NCBI GenBank assembly: GCA_015657735.1
Contig: SSSX01000427.1
Coordinates: 1-11,058 of the forward strand
Source of the DNA: Zoogloeaceae bacterium
Lineage (GTDB): Bacteria > Pseudomonadota > Gammaproteobacteria > Burkholderiales > Rhodocyclaceae
Reading direction: 5' to 3'
Length of the DNA: 11,058 nucleotides
Positions within the stretch are counted from its first letter, which is position 1. Each line of letters begins with the position of its first letter. The notes beneath the pieces are model-generated. The model was not told the origin of the DNA and ran no database searches. It was given only the letters and a program-made list of their open reading frames with translations. Of the stretch, positions 1 through 7,178 are shown piece after piece. The translations under genes were made by a program, and so were the position numbers.

Positions 1-752
1 AGATTGCAGAAAGTCAGCTCGAACGCCACGTCGAAATCCACCTGACCCGGGCGGGTGATGGTTTCGGCGTGCATGAAGCGGATGTTGAGGGCGTACTTGT
101 TGGCGCTGGTTTCGGGCACGCACATGGCGCCGCCGTGCAGCCGGATGCGGATCATCTGCACCGTACGCCCGCCCATCGTCTGCTGAAAGGCGCCGCGCGG
201 GGCGACCAGCCCTTCCGGCCGGCCGCTGGCACGCAGCAGGCGCAGCACGATGGCCAGGCCGTCGCGGATCGGCAGCAACGGCTGGACCCAGGCCATCAGG
301 TCGCGCCGGCGCAGTTCGATGTCGCGGTTGAGCCAGTGGTGATAGGACGGCAGGTCGAATTCGCAGGCGCCGCCGGGAATCGCCGCGCGGCTGCGGATGT
401 TCATCAGCCATTCGTTCTCGCGCAGGTACTGGCCGGTTTTGCCGGCCATCGCGAGCAGCGAGGCGGAGGCCTGCTCGATCTCGTAGAGGGCGCCGGACAG
501 GGCTTCCTCGGAAATCTGCGGGTTGTTGCGGAAGGACAGCAGGATCTGGCGCTGGCGTTCGAGTTCCTGCACCAGATCGACCTTCAAGTCGGCGCGGCTG
601 GCGACTTCGAGGATTTCAAACAGCGTGACGAGCGCCACGTGATGTTCGAGCGAGCCTTCGGCCCGGACGAAATGAATGACCTTTTCGAAAAGGTCTTCCA
701 GCCGTAGCAGCGTGCGGATCCTCTCGTTGAGCGGATATTCGTAGGTGATCAC
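1..752 (-). CDS. zapD: Cell division protein ZapD, 3' end cut by window edge
   Basis: ZapD (YacF, DUF1342) binds the C-terminal tail of FtsZ in the cytoplasm and bundles FtsZ protofilaments at the Z ring. The reading frame opens at a GTG (752) and gives VITYEYPLNERIRTLLRLED, the characteristic ZapD N-terminus. Later family blocks are GKTGQYLRENEWLM, CEFDLPSYHHWL, PLLPIRDGLAIVLRLLR and SANKYALNIRF. The frame runs to base 1 with 250 codons and ends in FELTFCN plus a partial Leu codon. This matches the usual ZapD length (about 250 residues), so only the last residue or so and the stop should lie outside. AGG lies 7 bases before the GTG. The gene is last in the birA-coaX-SPOR-coaE series, 54 bp after coaE. 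No terminator is visible in that gap, so it is probably co-transcribed. Family recognition is from memory of the sequence and is firm. Confidence 0.93.
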   Translation of the reverse strand, partial: MITYEYPLNERIRTLLRLEDLFEKVIHFVRAEGSLEHHVALVTLFEILEVASRADLKVDLVQELERQRQILLSFRNNPQISEEALSGALYEIEQASASLLAMAGKTGQYLRENEWLMNIRSRAAIPGGACEFDLPSYHHWLNRDIELRRRDLMAWVQPLLPIRDGLAIVLRLLRASGRPEGLVAPRGAFQQTMGGRTVQMIRIRLHGGAMCVPETSANKYALNIRFMHAETITRPGQVDFDVAFELTFCN

Positions 753-806
753 GCGCGCGCCTGGATGGGGATTGAAAATTGGACGGTCCGACCGGCGCGA
801 ATCATA

Positions 807-1439
807 TCACAGGCCCCTGTCCCGCGCCGCCAGGCCCAGGTAGAGCTGGTGCAGGCTGGCGACCTGACTGCACAGGTGCTCCAGCCCGCCGCCGTTGTCC
901 ACCACGTCGTCGGCCGCCGCGAGGCGCGCCTCGCGCGTCGCCTGGGCGGCCATGATCGCGCGCACCTGGGTTTCGTCGAGCCCGCTGCGCTGCATGACCC
1001 GGGCGACCTGCACCGCCTCCGGGCAATCGACGACGCACAGCCGCGACACCCGTTCCCGGTAGGTGCCCGACTCGACCAGCAGCGGCACGACGAGCATCAC
1101 GTACGGCGCCTCGGCCGCCCGGCACTGGCGCTCGCTCTCGTCGCGGATCATCGGGTGCAGGATGGCTTCGAGGCGCCGGCGGGCCGCGGTATCCTCGAAG
1201 GCCAGCGCGCGCATCGCCGGCCGGTTGAGCGAGCCATCCTCGGCGACGACGCCGGCACCGAAGGCCGCCTCGATCGGCGCCATCGCCGCGCCGCCGGGCG
1301 CGGTCAGGCGGTGGGCGATCTGGTCGGTGTCGACGATCGCCGCACCGAGCTCGCCAAAATGGTCGGCGGCGGCGCTCTTGCCGCTGCCGATGCCGCCGGT
1401 CAGGCCGACGATGAACGGACAGGAAGCGGCCCGCGTCAC
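807..1439 (-). CDS. coaE: Dephospho-CoA kinase
   Basis: CoaE phosphorylates the 3'-hydroxyl of the dephospho-CoA ribose with ATP, the last step of coenzyme A synthesis in the cytoplasm. The protein has 210 residues, normal for the family (about 200-206). A P-loop GGIGSGKS sits at residues 15-22, followed by the DTDQIAH motif at 37-43 (family DADxxxH/R) and ILHPMIR at about 93-99. VPLLVESG at about 118-125 fits the substrate-binding region. The GTG start at 1439 is chosen because it overlaps the TGA of the upstream SPOR gene as GTGA and because the P-loop then falls at the usual depth. A longer in-frame extension lies wholly inside the SPOR gene and looks like shadow translation. In many proteobacteria coaE sits between pilD and zapD. 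Here the zapD link is kept but pilD is replaced by the birA-coaX-SPOR group. Confidence 0.96.
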   Translation of the reverse strand: MTRAASCPFIVGLTGGIGSGKSAAADHFGELGAAIVDTDQIAHRLTAPGGAAMAPIEAAFGAGVVAEDGSLNRPAMRALAFEDTAARRRLEAILHPMIRDESERQCRAAEAPYVMLVVPLLVESGTYRERVSRLCVVDCPEAVQVARVMQRSGLDETQVRAIMAAQATREARLAAADDVVDNGGGLEHLCSQVASLHQLYLGLAARDRGL

Positions 1440-2200
1440 GGGGCGCACTCGAGACGGCTGACGCCGCGCAGATGTTCCGACAAATCGCTGGCGAGGCTCG
1501 CCAGACTGTCGCTCGGGCCGCGCACCTCGACCCGCGTCGTTCCGCTGCCGCGGGTGGCCACCTGGGCGCTGCGCACGCCCTTGTCGCGCAGCAGCGCGAG
1601 GTGGCGGGCCGCCGCCGCTTCGTTCTTGAACAGCCCAAGGGAGATCGCAAACTGGGTCGGACCGGCGTCCTGGACGACGAACAGATCGTCGACGCCCAGG
1701 CGGCGCACCTCGGCGGCCTTGCGCTCGGCGGCATCCTTGCTGCCCTGGCTGGGGATGTGCACCCACCACGACGACGGGGCGCCGCCGCGGTTCTCGGTCA
1801 GCCGGAAGCCGGAACCGGCCTTGGCAATGCGCGCCGACAGTTCGGCAGCCTGCTCGGCGCTGAGGCCACCGAAGGCGACACAGGCCGGCGGCGCGGTTTC
1901 CGCCGCGGGCGCCACCGCCGGGGCGACCGGAGCGACCGGCGCAACGGGAGCGGCGGCCGGCTTCGCCGCATCGGCGGCAGGCGCGGCGGCGACGACGACG
2001 GGCTCGGGCGCAACCGCCGGCGGCGGCGCGACCGGCAGGCGGCCATCGACGACGAGGCGGATCTTCTCGGGATTCAGCTGATTGCTCAGGCGCTCCGGCT
2101 CGCCGTGGGGAACCCCGCCGCCGAGCCAGCCTTTCCAGATCGCCAGCGCAAGCAGATTGGCGAAAAACAGGGCGATGACTGCTACGCGTAAAGATGCCAT
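1436..2200 (-). CDS. Membrane-anchored SPOR-domain protein
   Basis: A 254-residue inner-membrane protein with a periplasmic SPOR domain. SPOR domains bind glycan strands lacking stem peptides and usually concentrate at the division septum (as in DedD, FtsN and DamX). Residues about 5-22 form a single hydrophobic segment with a positive residue before it. A conserved-looking stretch, EPERLSNQLNPEKIRLV, follows at 34-50. Residues about 53-105 are a Pro/Ala-rich linker with APV repeats. The SPOR domain spans roughly 142-216, with WWVHIPSQGSKDAAERKA and FAISLGLF. The only two cysteines are at 107 and 252 and flank the domain. The gene lies 73 bp after coaX and overlaps coaE by four bases (GTGA). 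No clear Shine-Dalgarno precedes the ATG. I recognise the domain but know no specific gene name. A septal role is inferred from the domain and from zapD in the same operon. Confidence 0.88.
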   Translation of the reverse strand: MASLRVAVIALFFANLLALAIWKGWLGGGVPHGEPERLSNQLNPEKIRLVVDGRLPVAPPPAVAPEPVVVAAAPAADAAKPAAAPVAPVAPVAPAVAPAAETAPPACVAFGGLSAEQAAELSARIAKAGSGFRLTENRGGAPSSWWVHIPSQGSKDAAERKAAEVRRLGVDDLFVVQDAGPTQFAISLGLFKNEAAAARHLALLRDKGVRSAQVATRGSGTTRVEVRGPSDSLASLASDLSEHLRGVSRLECAP

Positions 2201-2273
2201 GGCCGCAAGACTAACCCATCACGATCGACCGGAAAAGGCACCCGGAACCCGCGAGGCGCGCCGCAACGCCGCG

Positions 2274-2993
2274 TCAAAATTCGTCTGGCATGCGGGCCAG
2301 ACCTTCCAGCACCAGATTGGGCACGACCCGCAGCGGACACTCGAGGTGCGGCGCGAGACTCGCCGCCGCCCCGCCGTTGAGCAGGCACAGCGCTCCGTCC
2401 TCGGCGGCGATGAGGCGGAACATGCGTTCGATGGCCCCAAGCTGGGCATGCAGGCAGCCGGTGGCGATGGCGTCGGCGGTGCGCCGCGGCGTGGCTTCGA
2501 AACGGCCGTCGGCAAAGGTCAGCTGGGCCGTGTCGCTGGCCAGCGAACGGCGCATCAGCTCGAGGCCGGGCAGGATCACACCGCCCTGGAACACGCCGTC
2601 GCCGTCGAGCACGTCGGCGGTCGTCGCGGTGCCGGAGGTGACGACCAGCGCCGCCCGGCCATGCAGCGCGCGGGCGCCGACCAGCGCGGCCCAGCGGTCG
2701 GCGCCGAGGCGCGACGGATCGAGGTAGGTATTGCGCACGCCAAAGCCTTCGCGCGGCGCGCCGATCCACCCGGCGGCCAGCCCGCGGGCGGCGAGCAGCG
2801 TGTCGAGCCGCGCGCCGAGCGCCGCCCCGGCCACGTTGGCGCCGAGCACGCGGCGGACCGGCGCGCCGCCGGCCAGCACGTCGGCCAGGCCGTCCACCGC
2901 GGCGAGCGGCAGCGCGCCCTGCCCGTGCCAGCCGGCCGCGTCGTGGAGACCCCATTTCAGGCGCGTGTTGCCCACGTCGAGCAGCAGATCCAT
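2274..2993 (-). CDS. coaX: Type III pantothenate kinase
   Basis: CoaX phosphorylates pantothenate to 4'-phosphopantothenate, the committed first step of CoA synthesis. Type III enzymes belong to the ASKHA fold, need a monovalent cation and resist feedback by CoA. The protein is 239 residues from the ATG. DVGNTRLKWG at residues 6-15 is the N-terminal phosphate-binding motif. GADRWAALVGA at 97-107 carries the catalytic Asp99 (GxDR motif). TSGTATTADVLDGDGVFQGG at 119-138 is the second nucleotide/pantothenate motif. The ATG (2993) shares its A with the TGA of birA. A GTG directly before it (2996) would add one residue; I prefer the ATG because a GAGG lies 8 bases upstream. The birA-coaX adjacency is common in bacteria; some species carry the two activities fused. 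Confidence 0.96.
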   Translation of the reverse strand: MDLLLDVGNTRLKWGLHDAAGWHGQGALPLAAVDGLADVLAGGAPVRRVLGANVAGAALGARLDTLLAARGLAAGWIGAPREGFGVRNTYLDPSRLGADRWAALVGARALHGRAALVVTSGTATTADVLDGDGVFQGGVILPGLELMRRSLASDTAQLTFADGRFEATPRRTADAIATGCLHAQLGAIERMFRLIAAEDGALCLLNGGAAASLAPHLECPLRVVPNLVLEGLARMPDEF

Positions 2994-3799
2994 CACGCCA
3001 GCCTCAGCGAGACTTCGCCGGACAGCACGCGCACCAGCCCGTCGGGGGTCTGCAGCAGCAGCGCGCCGTCATCATCGACACCGGCGCAGATGCCGGCCAG
3101 CGCCTCGGCCTCGCCGACGATGCGCACCGGCAGATCGGCGAAGGCGTTGCGCTGCTGCCAGGCGCCGCGCAGCGCCGTGAAGCCGGCGCTGGCGTAGAGC
3201 CCGAGCAGGCCGTGGAGGTGCTGCAGAACCAGTGCCAGCAGGCGGTTCGGCCCCGGCGGCGACGGCAGACAGGCCGTCAGGTCGGTGACGCCGGTCGGGT
3301 AGTCGACGGCGGCCGCGTCGGGCAGCCGCAAGTTGATGCCAATGCCGATCACCGCCGCCGCCGGGCCCCGCCCGCGACCGGAGCTCAGCTCGACGAGGAT
3401 GCCGGCCAGCTTTCTGCCGTGGATCAACACGTCGTTGGGCCATTTGAGCTGCACGCCGTCGACGCCCAGCTCCTCCAGCGCCCGCGCCACCGCCAGCCCG
3501 ACGACCAGCGACAGCCCGGCCGGCAGCTGCGCCGACGGGGTGAAGCGCCACAGCACCGAGAAGGTCAGCCCGGCCCCCGGCCACGATTGCCAGGTGCGCC
3601 CGCGCCGGCCGCGCCCGGCGGTCTGCCGGTCGGCCGCCAGCACCGCGATCCGCCCGTCGTCGGGGGGCGGTTCTTCAAGCAGGCGGCTGTTGGTCGAATC
3701 GCACTCCGGCCGCAGATCGAGCGCGAACGCCGCGGCCAGCTCCCCCAGCGCCGCCGCCACCGCGCCGGCGTCGAGGGCTTCATAGTCGGAAAGGTTCAC
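2993..3799 (-). CDS. birA: Biotin--[acetyl-CoA-carboxylase] ligase, no DNA-binding domain
   Basis: BirA activates biotin to biotinyl-5'-AMP and transfers it to the lysine of the biotin carboxyl carrier protein of acetyl-CoA carboxylase. The protein is 268 residues. CDSTN at 33-37 opens the catalytic core. GRGRRGR at 62-68 is the biotinyl-AMP loop, KWPNDV is at 119-124, KLAGIL with the catalytic-region Lys130 follows, and GIGIN is at 152-156. The C-terminal SH3-like domain (about 225-266) is intact. E. coli BirA has about 321 residues with an N-terminal winged helix. That domain is absent here, with only about 30 residues before the core, so this is a class I ligase that should not act as the bio operon repressor. 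The start is GTG with AGGG 9 bases upstream. It is the first gene of the coaX-SPOR-coaE-zapD series and follows a likely promoter. Confidence 0.95.
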   Translation of the reverse strand: MNLSDYEALDAGAVAAALGELAAAFALDLRPECDSTNSRLLEEPPPDDGRIAVLAADRQTAGRGRRGRTWQSWPGAGLTFSVLWRFTPSAQLPAGLSLVVGLAVARALEELGVDGVQLKWPNDVLIHGRKLAGILVELSSGRGRGPAAAVIGIGINLRLPDAAAVDYPTGVTDLTACLPSPPGPNRLLALVLQHLHGLLGLYASAGFTALRGAWQQRNAFADLPVRIVGEAEALAGICAGVDDDGALLLQTPDGLVRVLSGEVSLRLA

Positions 3800-3832
3800 G
3801 GATGATCACCCTGACGTGGAAACGAACGGGCG

Positions 3833-3861
3833 ATTATCGCCGCTGCCGCGGGATGGGTGAA
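3833..3861 (-). promoter_or_regulatory. Probable sigma-70 promoter of the birA-coaX operon
   Basis: On the minus strand TTCACC (3856-3861) is followed by exactly 17 bases and GATAAT (3833-3838). These match the -35 and -10 consensus at 4 and 5 of 6 positions. The expected start near 3826 gives a leader of about 27 bases before the birA GTG. It lies in the 73-bp gap after ntrC, in which no convincing terminator is seen, so read-through from ntrC may add to expression. This is a pattern match only. Confidence 0.45.
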
Positions 3862-3872
3862 GGGCCGCCGGC

Positions 3873-5270
<1,398 letters not shown>

Positions 5271-5334
5271 GTCATTCACGCGCACAGGAGTAAAACAGGG
5301 AAAGGCAGGGAAGCGAACACGCGCCCACAGAAAT

Positions 5335-5351
5335 TGCACCACATTGGTGCA
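5335..5351. promoter_or_regulatory. NtrC-binding palindrome between ntrB and ntrC
   Basis: TGCACCACATTGGTGCA is a perfect inverted repeat with 7-base arms and a 3-base centre. It equals the classical NtrC enhancer consensus (TGCACC-N5-GGTGCA). It is the best-matching of the three sites in this window and lies in the gap between ntrB and ntrC, 65 bp before the ntrC ATG. No well-matched sigma-54 promoter follows it, so repression or autoregulation of an internal ntrC promoter is as likely as activation. The identity of the motif is strong; its function is inferred. Confidence 0.8.
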
Positions 5352-5366
5352 TTCGTTCGCAACTCA

Positions 5367-6440
5367 TCAGGACTCGCTCTCCCGCGAGATCGGCAGGAAA
5401 ACCGTGAAGCAGGTCCGGCCCGGGCGCGATTCGACGTCGATCACGCCGTGATGCTGCTCGATGAAGCTCTGCGCCAGCGACAGCCCGAGGCCGCTGCCGT
5501 TCTCGCGGCCCGACACCAGCGGGTAAAAGATCTTGTCGCGGATGTCGTCGGGAATCCCCGGGCCGTTGTCGATGATCTGCACCTGCAGCGCCAGCTTGAA
5601 ACGGCGCTTGGCCAGCGTGACCTGACGCGCGGCGCGGGTCCGCAGCACGATCTCGCCGACGCCCTGCAGCGCCTGGGCGGCATTGCGGACGATGTTGAGG
5701 ATGGCCTGGATCAGTTGCTCGCGGTCGCCGGTAATGTACGGCAGGCTGGTGTCGTAGTCGCGGCGCACCGCCACCGCCGGAAATTCGGCGAGAATCAGGC
5801 GGCGCACCCGCTCGAGGACGTCGTGCAGGTTGAGCTGGGTCGGCTGCATCATCCGGTGGGAGGTCAGCAGGCGGTTCATCAGCTCCTGCAGGCGGTCGGC
5901 CTCGGCAATGATGACCTGGGTGTATTCGCGCAACTGGGGATCGTCGAGTTCGCGTTCGAGCAGCTGCGCCGAGCCGCGGATGCCGCCGAGCGGATTCTTG
6001 ATCTCGTGGGCCAGATTGCGGATCAGTTCGCGATTGGCCTGCTGCTGGTGCGCGAGCTGCTCTTCGCGGGCCACCTTCAGGTGCGCTTCCATCGGACGGA
6101 ATTCGAGCAGCAGACGCGCGTCGTCGCATTCGACCGGCGTCACCGTGCAGTCCAGATGCAGCGGCTCCAGGCCGGGGCGGTCGACCGTGAGGTTGTGGCC
6201 GGTATAGCTCCAGTTGTCGCGCAGCACGTTATTGAGCGCGCTGTTCAGACCGGCCGGTTCGCCGAGCAGACGACGCAGCGCGTAGCCGACGATCTTGCGG
6301 TTGCTCACCGCGAAGAGGTTTTCGGCCCCCGGATTGAGATAGCGGACCACCAGCTGGTCGTCCACCAGCACGACTGCCGACGAAAGCAGTTCGAGACCGG
6401 AGAAGGCGAGAGGGGTGGTTTCAGGCTGGTCGTTTTGCAT
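5367..6440 (-). CDS. ntrB: Nitrogen regulation sensor histidine kinase NtrB (NR(II))
   Basis: NtrB is a cytoplasmic kinase/phosphatase that phosphorylates or dephosphorylates NtrC depending on the PII protein. The protein is 357 residues, the usual size, with no membrane segment. A PAS domain covers about residues 10-115 (FSGLELLSSAVVLVDD, then RYLNPGAENLF). The H box RNLAHEIKNPLGGIRGSA places the phosphorylated His at 145. The catalytic domain has the N box NIVRNAAQAL (249-258), G1 DNGPGIP (291-297), the F-box region KIFYPLVSG and G2 GSGLGLS (315-321). The ATG at 6440 gives MQNDQPETTPLAFSG, just ahead of the PAS domain. A further upstream in-frame start would code through a pair of hairpins and is disfavoured. 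It lies 68 bp after the DUF4124 gene and 96 bp before ntrC. Confidence 0.96.
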   Translation of the reverse strand: MQNDQPETTPLAFSGLELLSSAVVLVDDQLVVRYLNPGAENLFAVSNRKIVGYALRRLLGEPAGLNSALNNVLRDNWSYTGHNLTVDRPGLEPLHLDCTVTPVECDDARLLLEFRPMEAHLKVAREEQLAHQQQANRELIRNLAHEIKNPLGGIRGSAQLLERELDDPQLREYTQVIIAEADRLQELMNRLLTSHRMMQPTQLNLHDVLERVRRLILAEFPAVAVRRDYDTSLPYITGDREQLIQAILNIVRNAAQALQGVGEIVLRTRAARQVTLAKRRFKLALQVQIIDNGPGIPDDIRDKIFYPLVSGRENGSGLGLSLAQSFIEQHHGVIDVESRPGRTCFTVFLPISRESES

Positions 6441-6460
6441 ACCAAAAGACAATGCAAGAA

Positions 6461-6498
6461 GCAGACCAAGTCTGCGGGGCCGCAACACCAGGGCCCCG
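6461..6498 (-). terminator. Tandem hairpins between the DUF4124 gene and ntrB
   Basis: Two adjacent perfect stems fill this short gap. One has 7-base arms CGGGGCC/GGCCCCG with a 10-base loop (6475-6498). The other has 6-base arms GCAGAC/GTCTGC with a 3-base loop (6461-6475). On the minus strand the second is followed by TTCTTGC and later TCTTTT, which is only partly U-rich. They could form a weak terminator or attenuator that lowers transcription from the DUF4124 gene into ntrB, or an mRNA-stabilising structure. The stems are directly visible; the role is not. Confidence 0.35.
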
Positions 6499-6508
6499 GA
6501 AAACGGCG

Positions 6509-7003
6509 TCAGCGCAGGTTGGCGATCTCGCGCCGCAGGGCTTCGATGTTGCGCTCGTGGAGCTGGACCTTGTCCTTGTAGGGCTGCACGCGGTCGAGCA
6601 CCTTCTGGTAGTTCCGTTCGTTGCCGTAGCGGACCGATTCCTGCTCGTCGAGCTCCTTCTGGGCCGCCTCGAGGCTCTTCTGCTCGTTGCTCATTTCTTC
6701 TTCGAGGATGCGCCGGCGATCGTTGTCACGCGCCCTCTGGGTGCCCGAATCGACCCGCGGAAAACCCGCCGCGCCACCAGATGCACCACTTTGGGGCGAA
6801 GGCACCGCCGTGGGGCGCGGCATGCCGCCGCTCGGCACCGACGACACCGCCTGGTCGCGCGACAGCGTGCTGCAACCCTTGCCGGAGGGCTTGTTATTGG
6901 TATAGGTGACGTGGCCGGCTTCGTCGACGCACTTGAAAATATCCGCCACGGCCGGCGCGGAACTCAGCGCGGCGGCCAGCAGCAGGGGGATTCGTGGATT
7001 CAT
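6509..7003 (-). CDS. Secreted DUF4124-domain coiled-coil protein, function unknown
   Basis: A 164-residue exported protein. Residues 1-20 form a signal peptide with hydrophobic core PLLLAAALSSAPAVA and a likely cleavage after AVA, before Asp21. The DUF4124 domain follows (DIFKCVDEAGHVTYTNNKP, about 21-45) with two cysteines at 25 and 44 that could pair in the periplasm. A Ser/Gly/Pro linker covers about 50-88. The C-terminal half (about 88-163) is highly charged and strongly predicted by eye to be a coiled coil (EEEMSNEQKSLEAAQKELDE and NIEALRREIANLR). It sits between glnA and ntrBC. From memory, this arrangement recurs in betaproteobacteria, but no nitrogen-related role is known to me. It is separated from glnA by a strong terminator and so probably has its own promoter. 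The ATG start places the signal peptide correctly; no clear Shine-Dalgarno is seen. Confidence 0.87.
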   Translation of the reverse strand: MNPRIPLLLAAALSSAPAVADIFKCVDEAGHVTYTNNKPSGKGCSTLSRDQAVSSVPSGGMPRPTAVPSPQSGASGGAAGFPRVDSGTQRARDNDRRRILEEEMSNEQKSLEAAQKELDEQESVRYGNERNYQKVLDRVQPYKDKVQLHERNIEALRREIANLR

Positions 7004-7033
7004 GGTCGGCAGTTGATCGACAGAGGCACGAAC

Positions 7034-7062
7034 AGTTTAGAGGCCGGACCCGGTGAATACAA
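7034..7062 (-). promoter_or_regulatory. Possible sigma-70 promoter of the DUF4124 gene (and perhaps ntrBC)
   Basis: On the minus strand TTGTAT (7057-7062), a 17-base spacer and TAAACT (7034-7039) resemble a sigma-70 promoter, matching 3 and 4 of 6 positions. It lies just after the glnA terminator and would give a leader of about 25 bases before the ATG at 7003. The match is modest. The location between a terminator and a gene on the same strand is the main support. Confidence 0.3.
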
Positions 7063-7094
7063 ACGCCGGCAAACTCCTGTCACACAATCGCGCG

Positions 7095-7129
7095 ACAAAA
7101 AACAAGGGGACGAGCCGCAGCCCGTCCCC
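7095..7129 (-). terminator. Rho-independent terminator of glnA
   Basis: On the minus strand GGGGACGGGC, loop TGCG, GCTCGTCCCC form a 10-bp stem with one G-U pair. It is followed at once by TTGTTTTTTGT. This is a textbook intrinsic terminator about 50 bases after the glnA stop. It implies that most glnA transcripts end before the DUF4124-ntrB-ntrC genes. Confidence 0.9.
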
Positions 7130-7143
7130 GAGTCACGCACGCA

Positions 7144-7163
7144 CCGGCCAGCAGGCTGACCGG
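7144..7163 (-). other. Hairpin upstream of the glnA terminator
   Basis: CCGGTCAG and CTGGCCGG arms (8 bp with one G-U pair, loop CCTG) form a second stem between the glnA stop codon and the terminator. It may protect the glnA mRNA 3' end from exonucleases. There is no U-tract after it, so it is not called a terminator. Confidence 0.5.
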
Positions 7164-7178
7164 CGCCGATCCGCAGGA

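Noticed and set aside
784..794. CGGTCCGACCG palindrome between coaE and zapD as a terminator
   Set aside because: The two 5-base arms leave a one-base loop, and the nearby T-run is displaced by several bases, so it is unlikely to terminate.
765..2081. A 438-codon plus-strand open frame opposite coaE and the SPOR gene, with Gly-Ala-Thr repeats
   Set aside because: The repeats are the antisense of the Pro/Ala linker of the SPOR protein. There is no ribosome site or domain.
3829..3841. GGCGATTATCGCC inverted repeat between ntrC and birA as a terminator
   Set aside because: It is a short stem with no T-run, and it overlaps the better-supported -10 element GATAAT of the birA promoter.
5313..5327. 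TGGGCGCGTGTTCGC on the minus strand as a sigma-54 promoter for ntrC
   Set aside because: The GG-N10-GC spacing fits, but few other consensus positions match and the NtrC site lies very close. It is kept only as a possibility in the findings.
5271..5342. A 24-residue N-terminal extension of NtrC from an upstream GTG
   Set aside because: It would begin inside the NtrC palindrome, and the receiver domain already starts correctly at the ATG at 5270.
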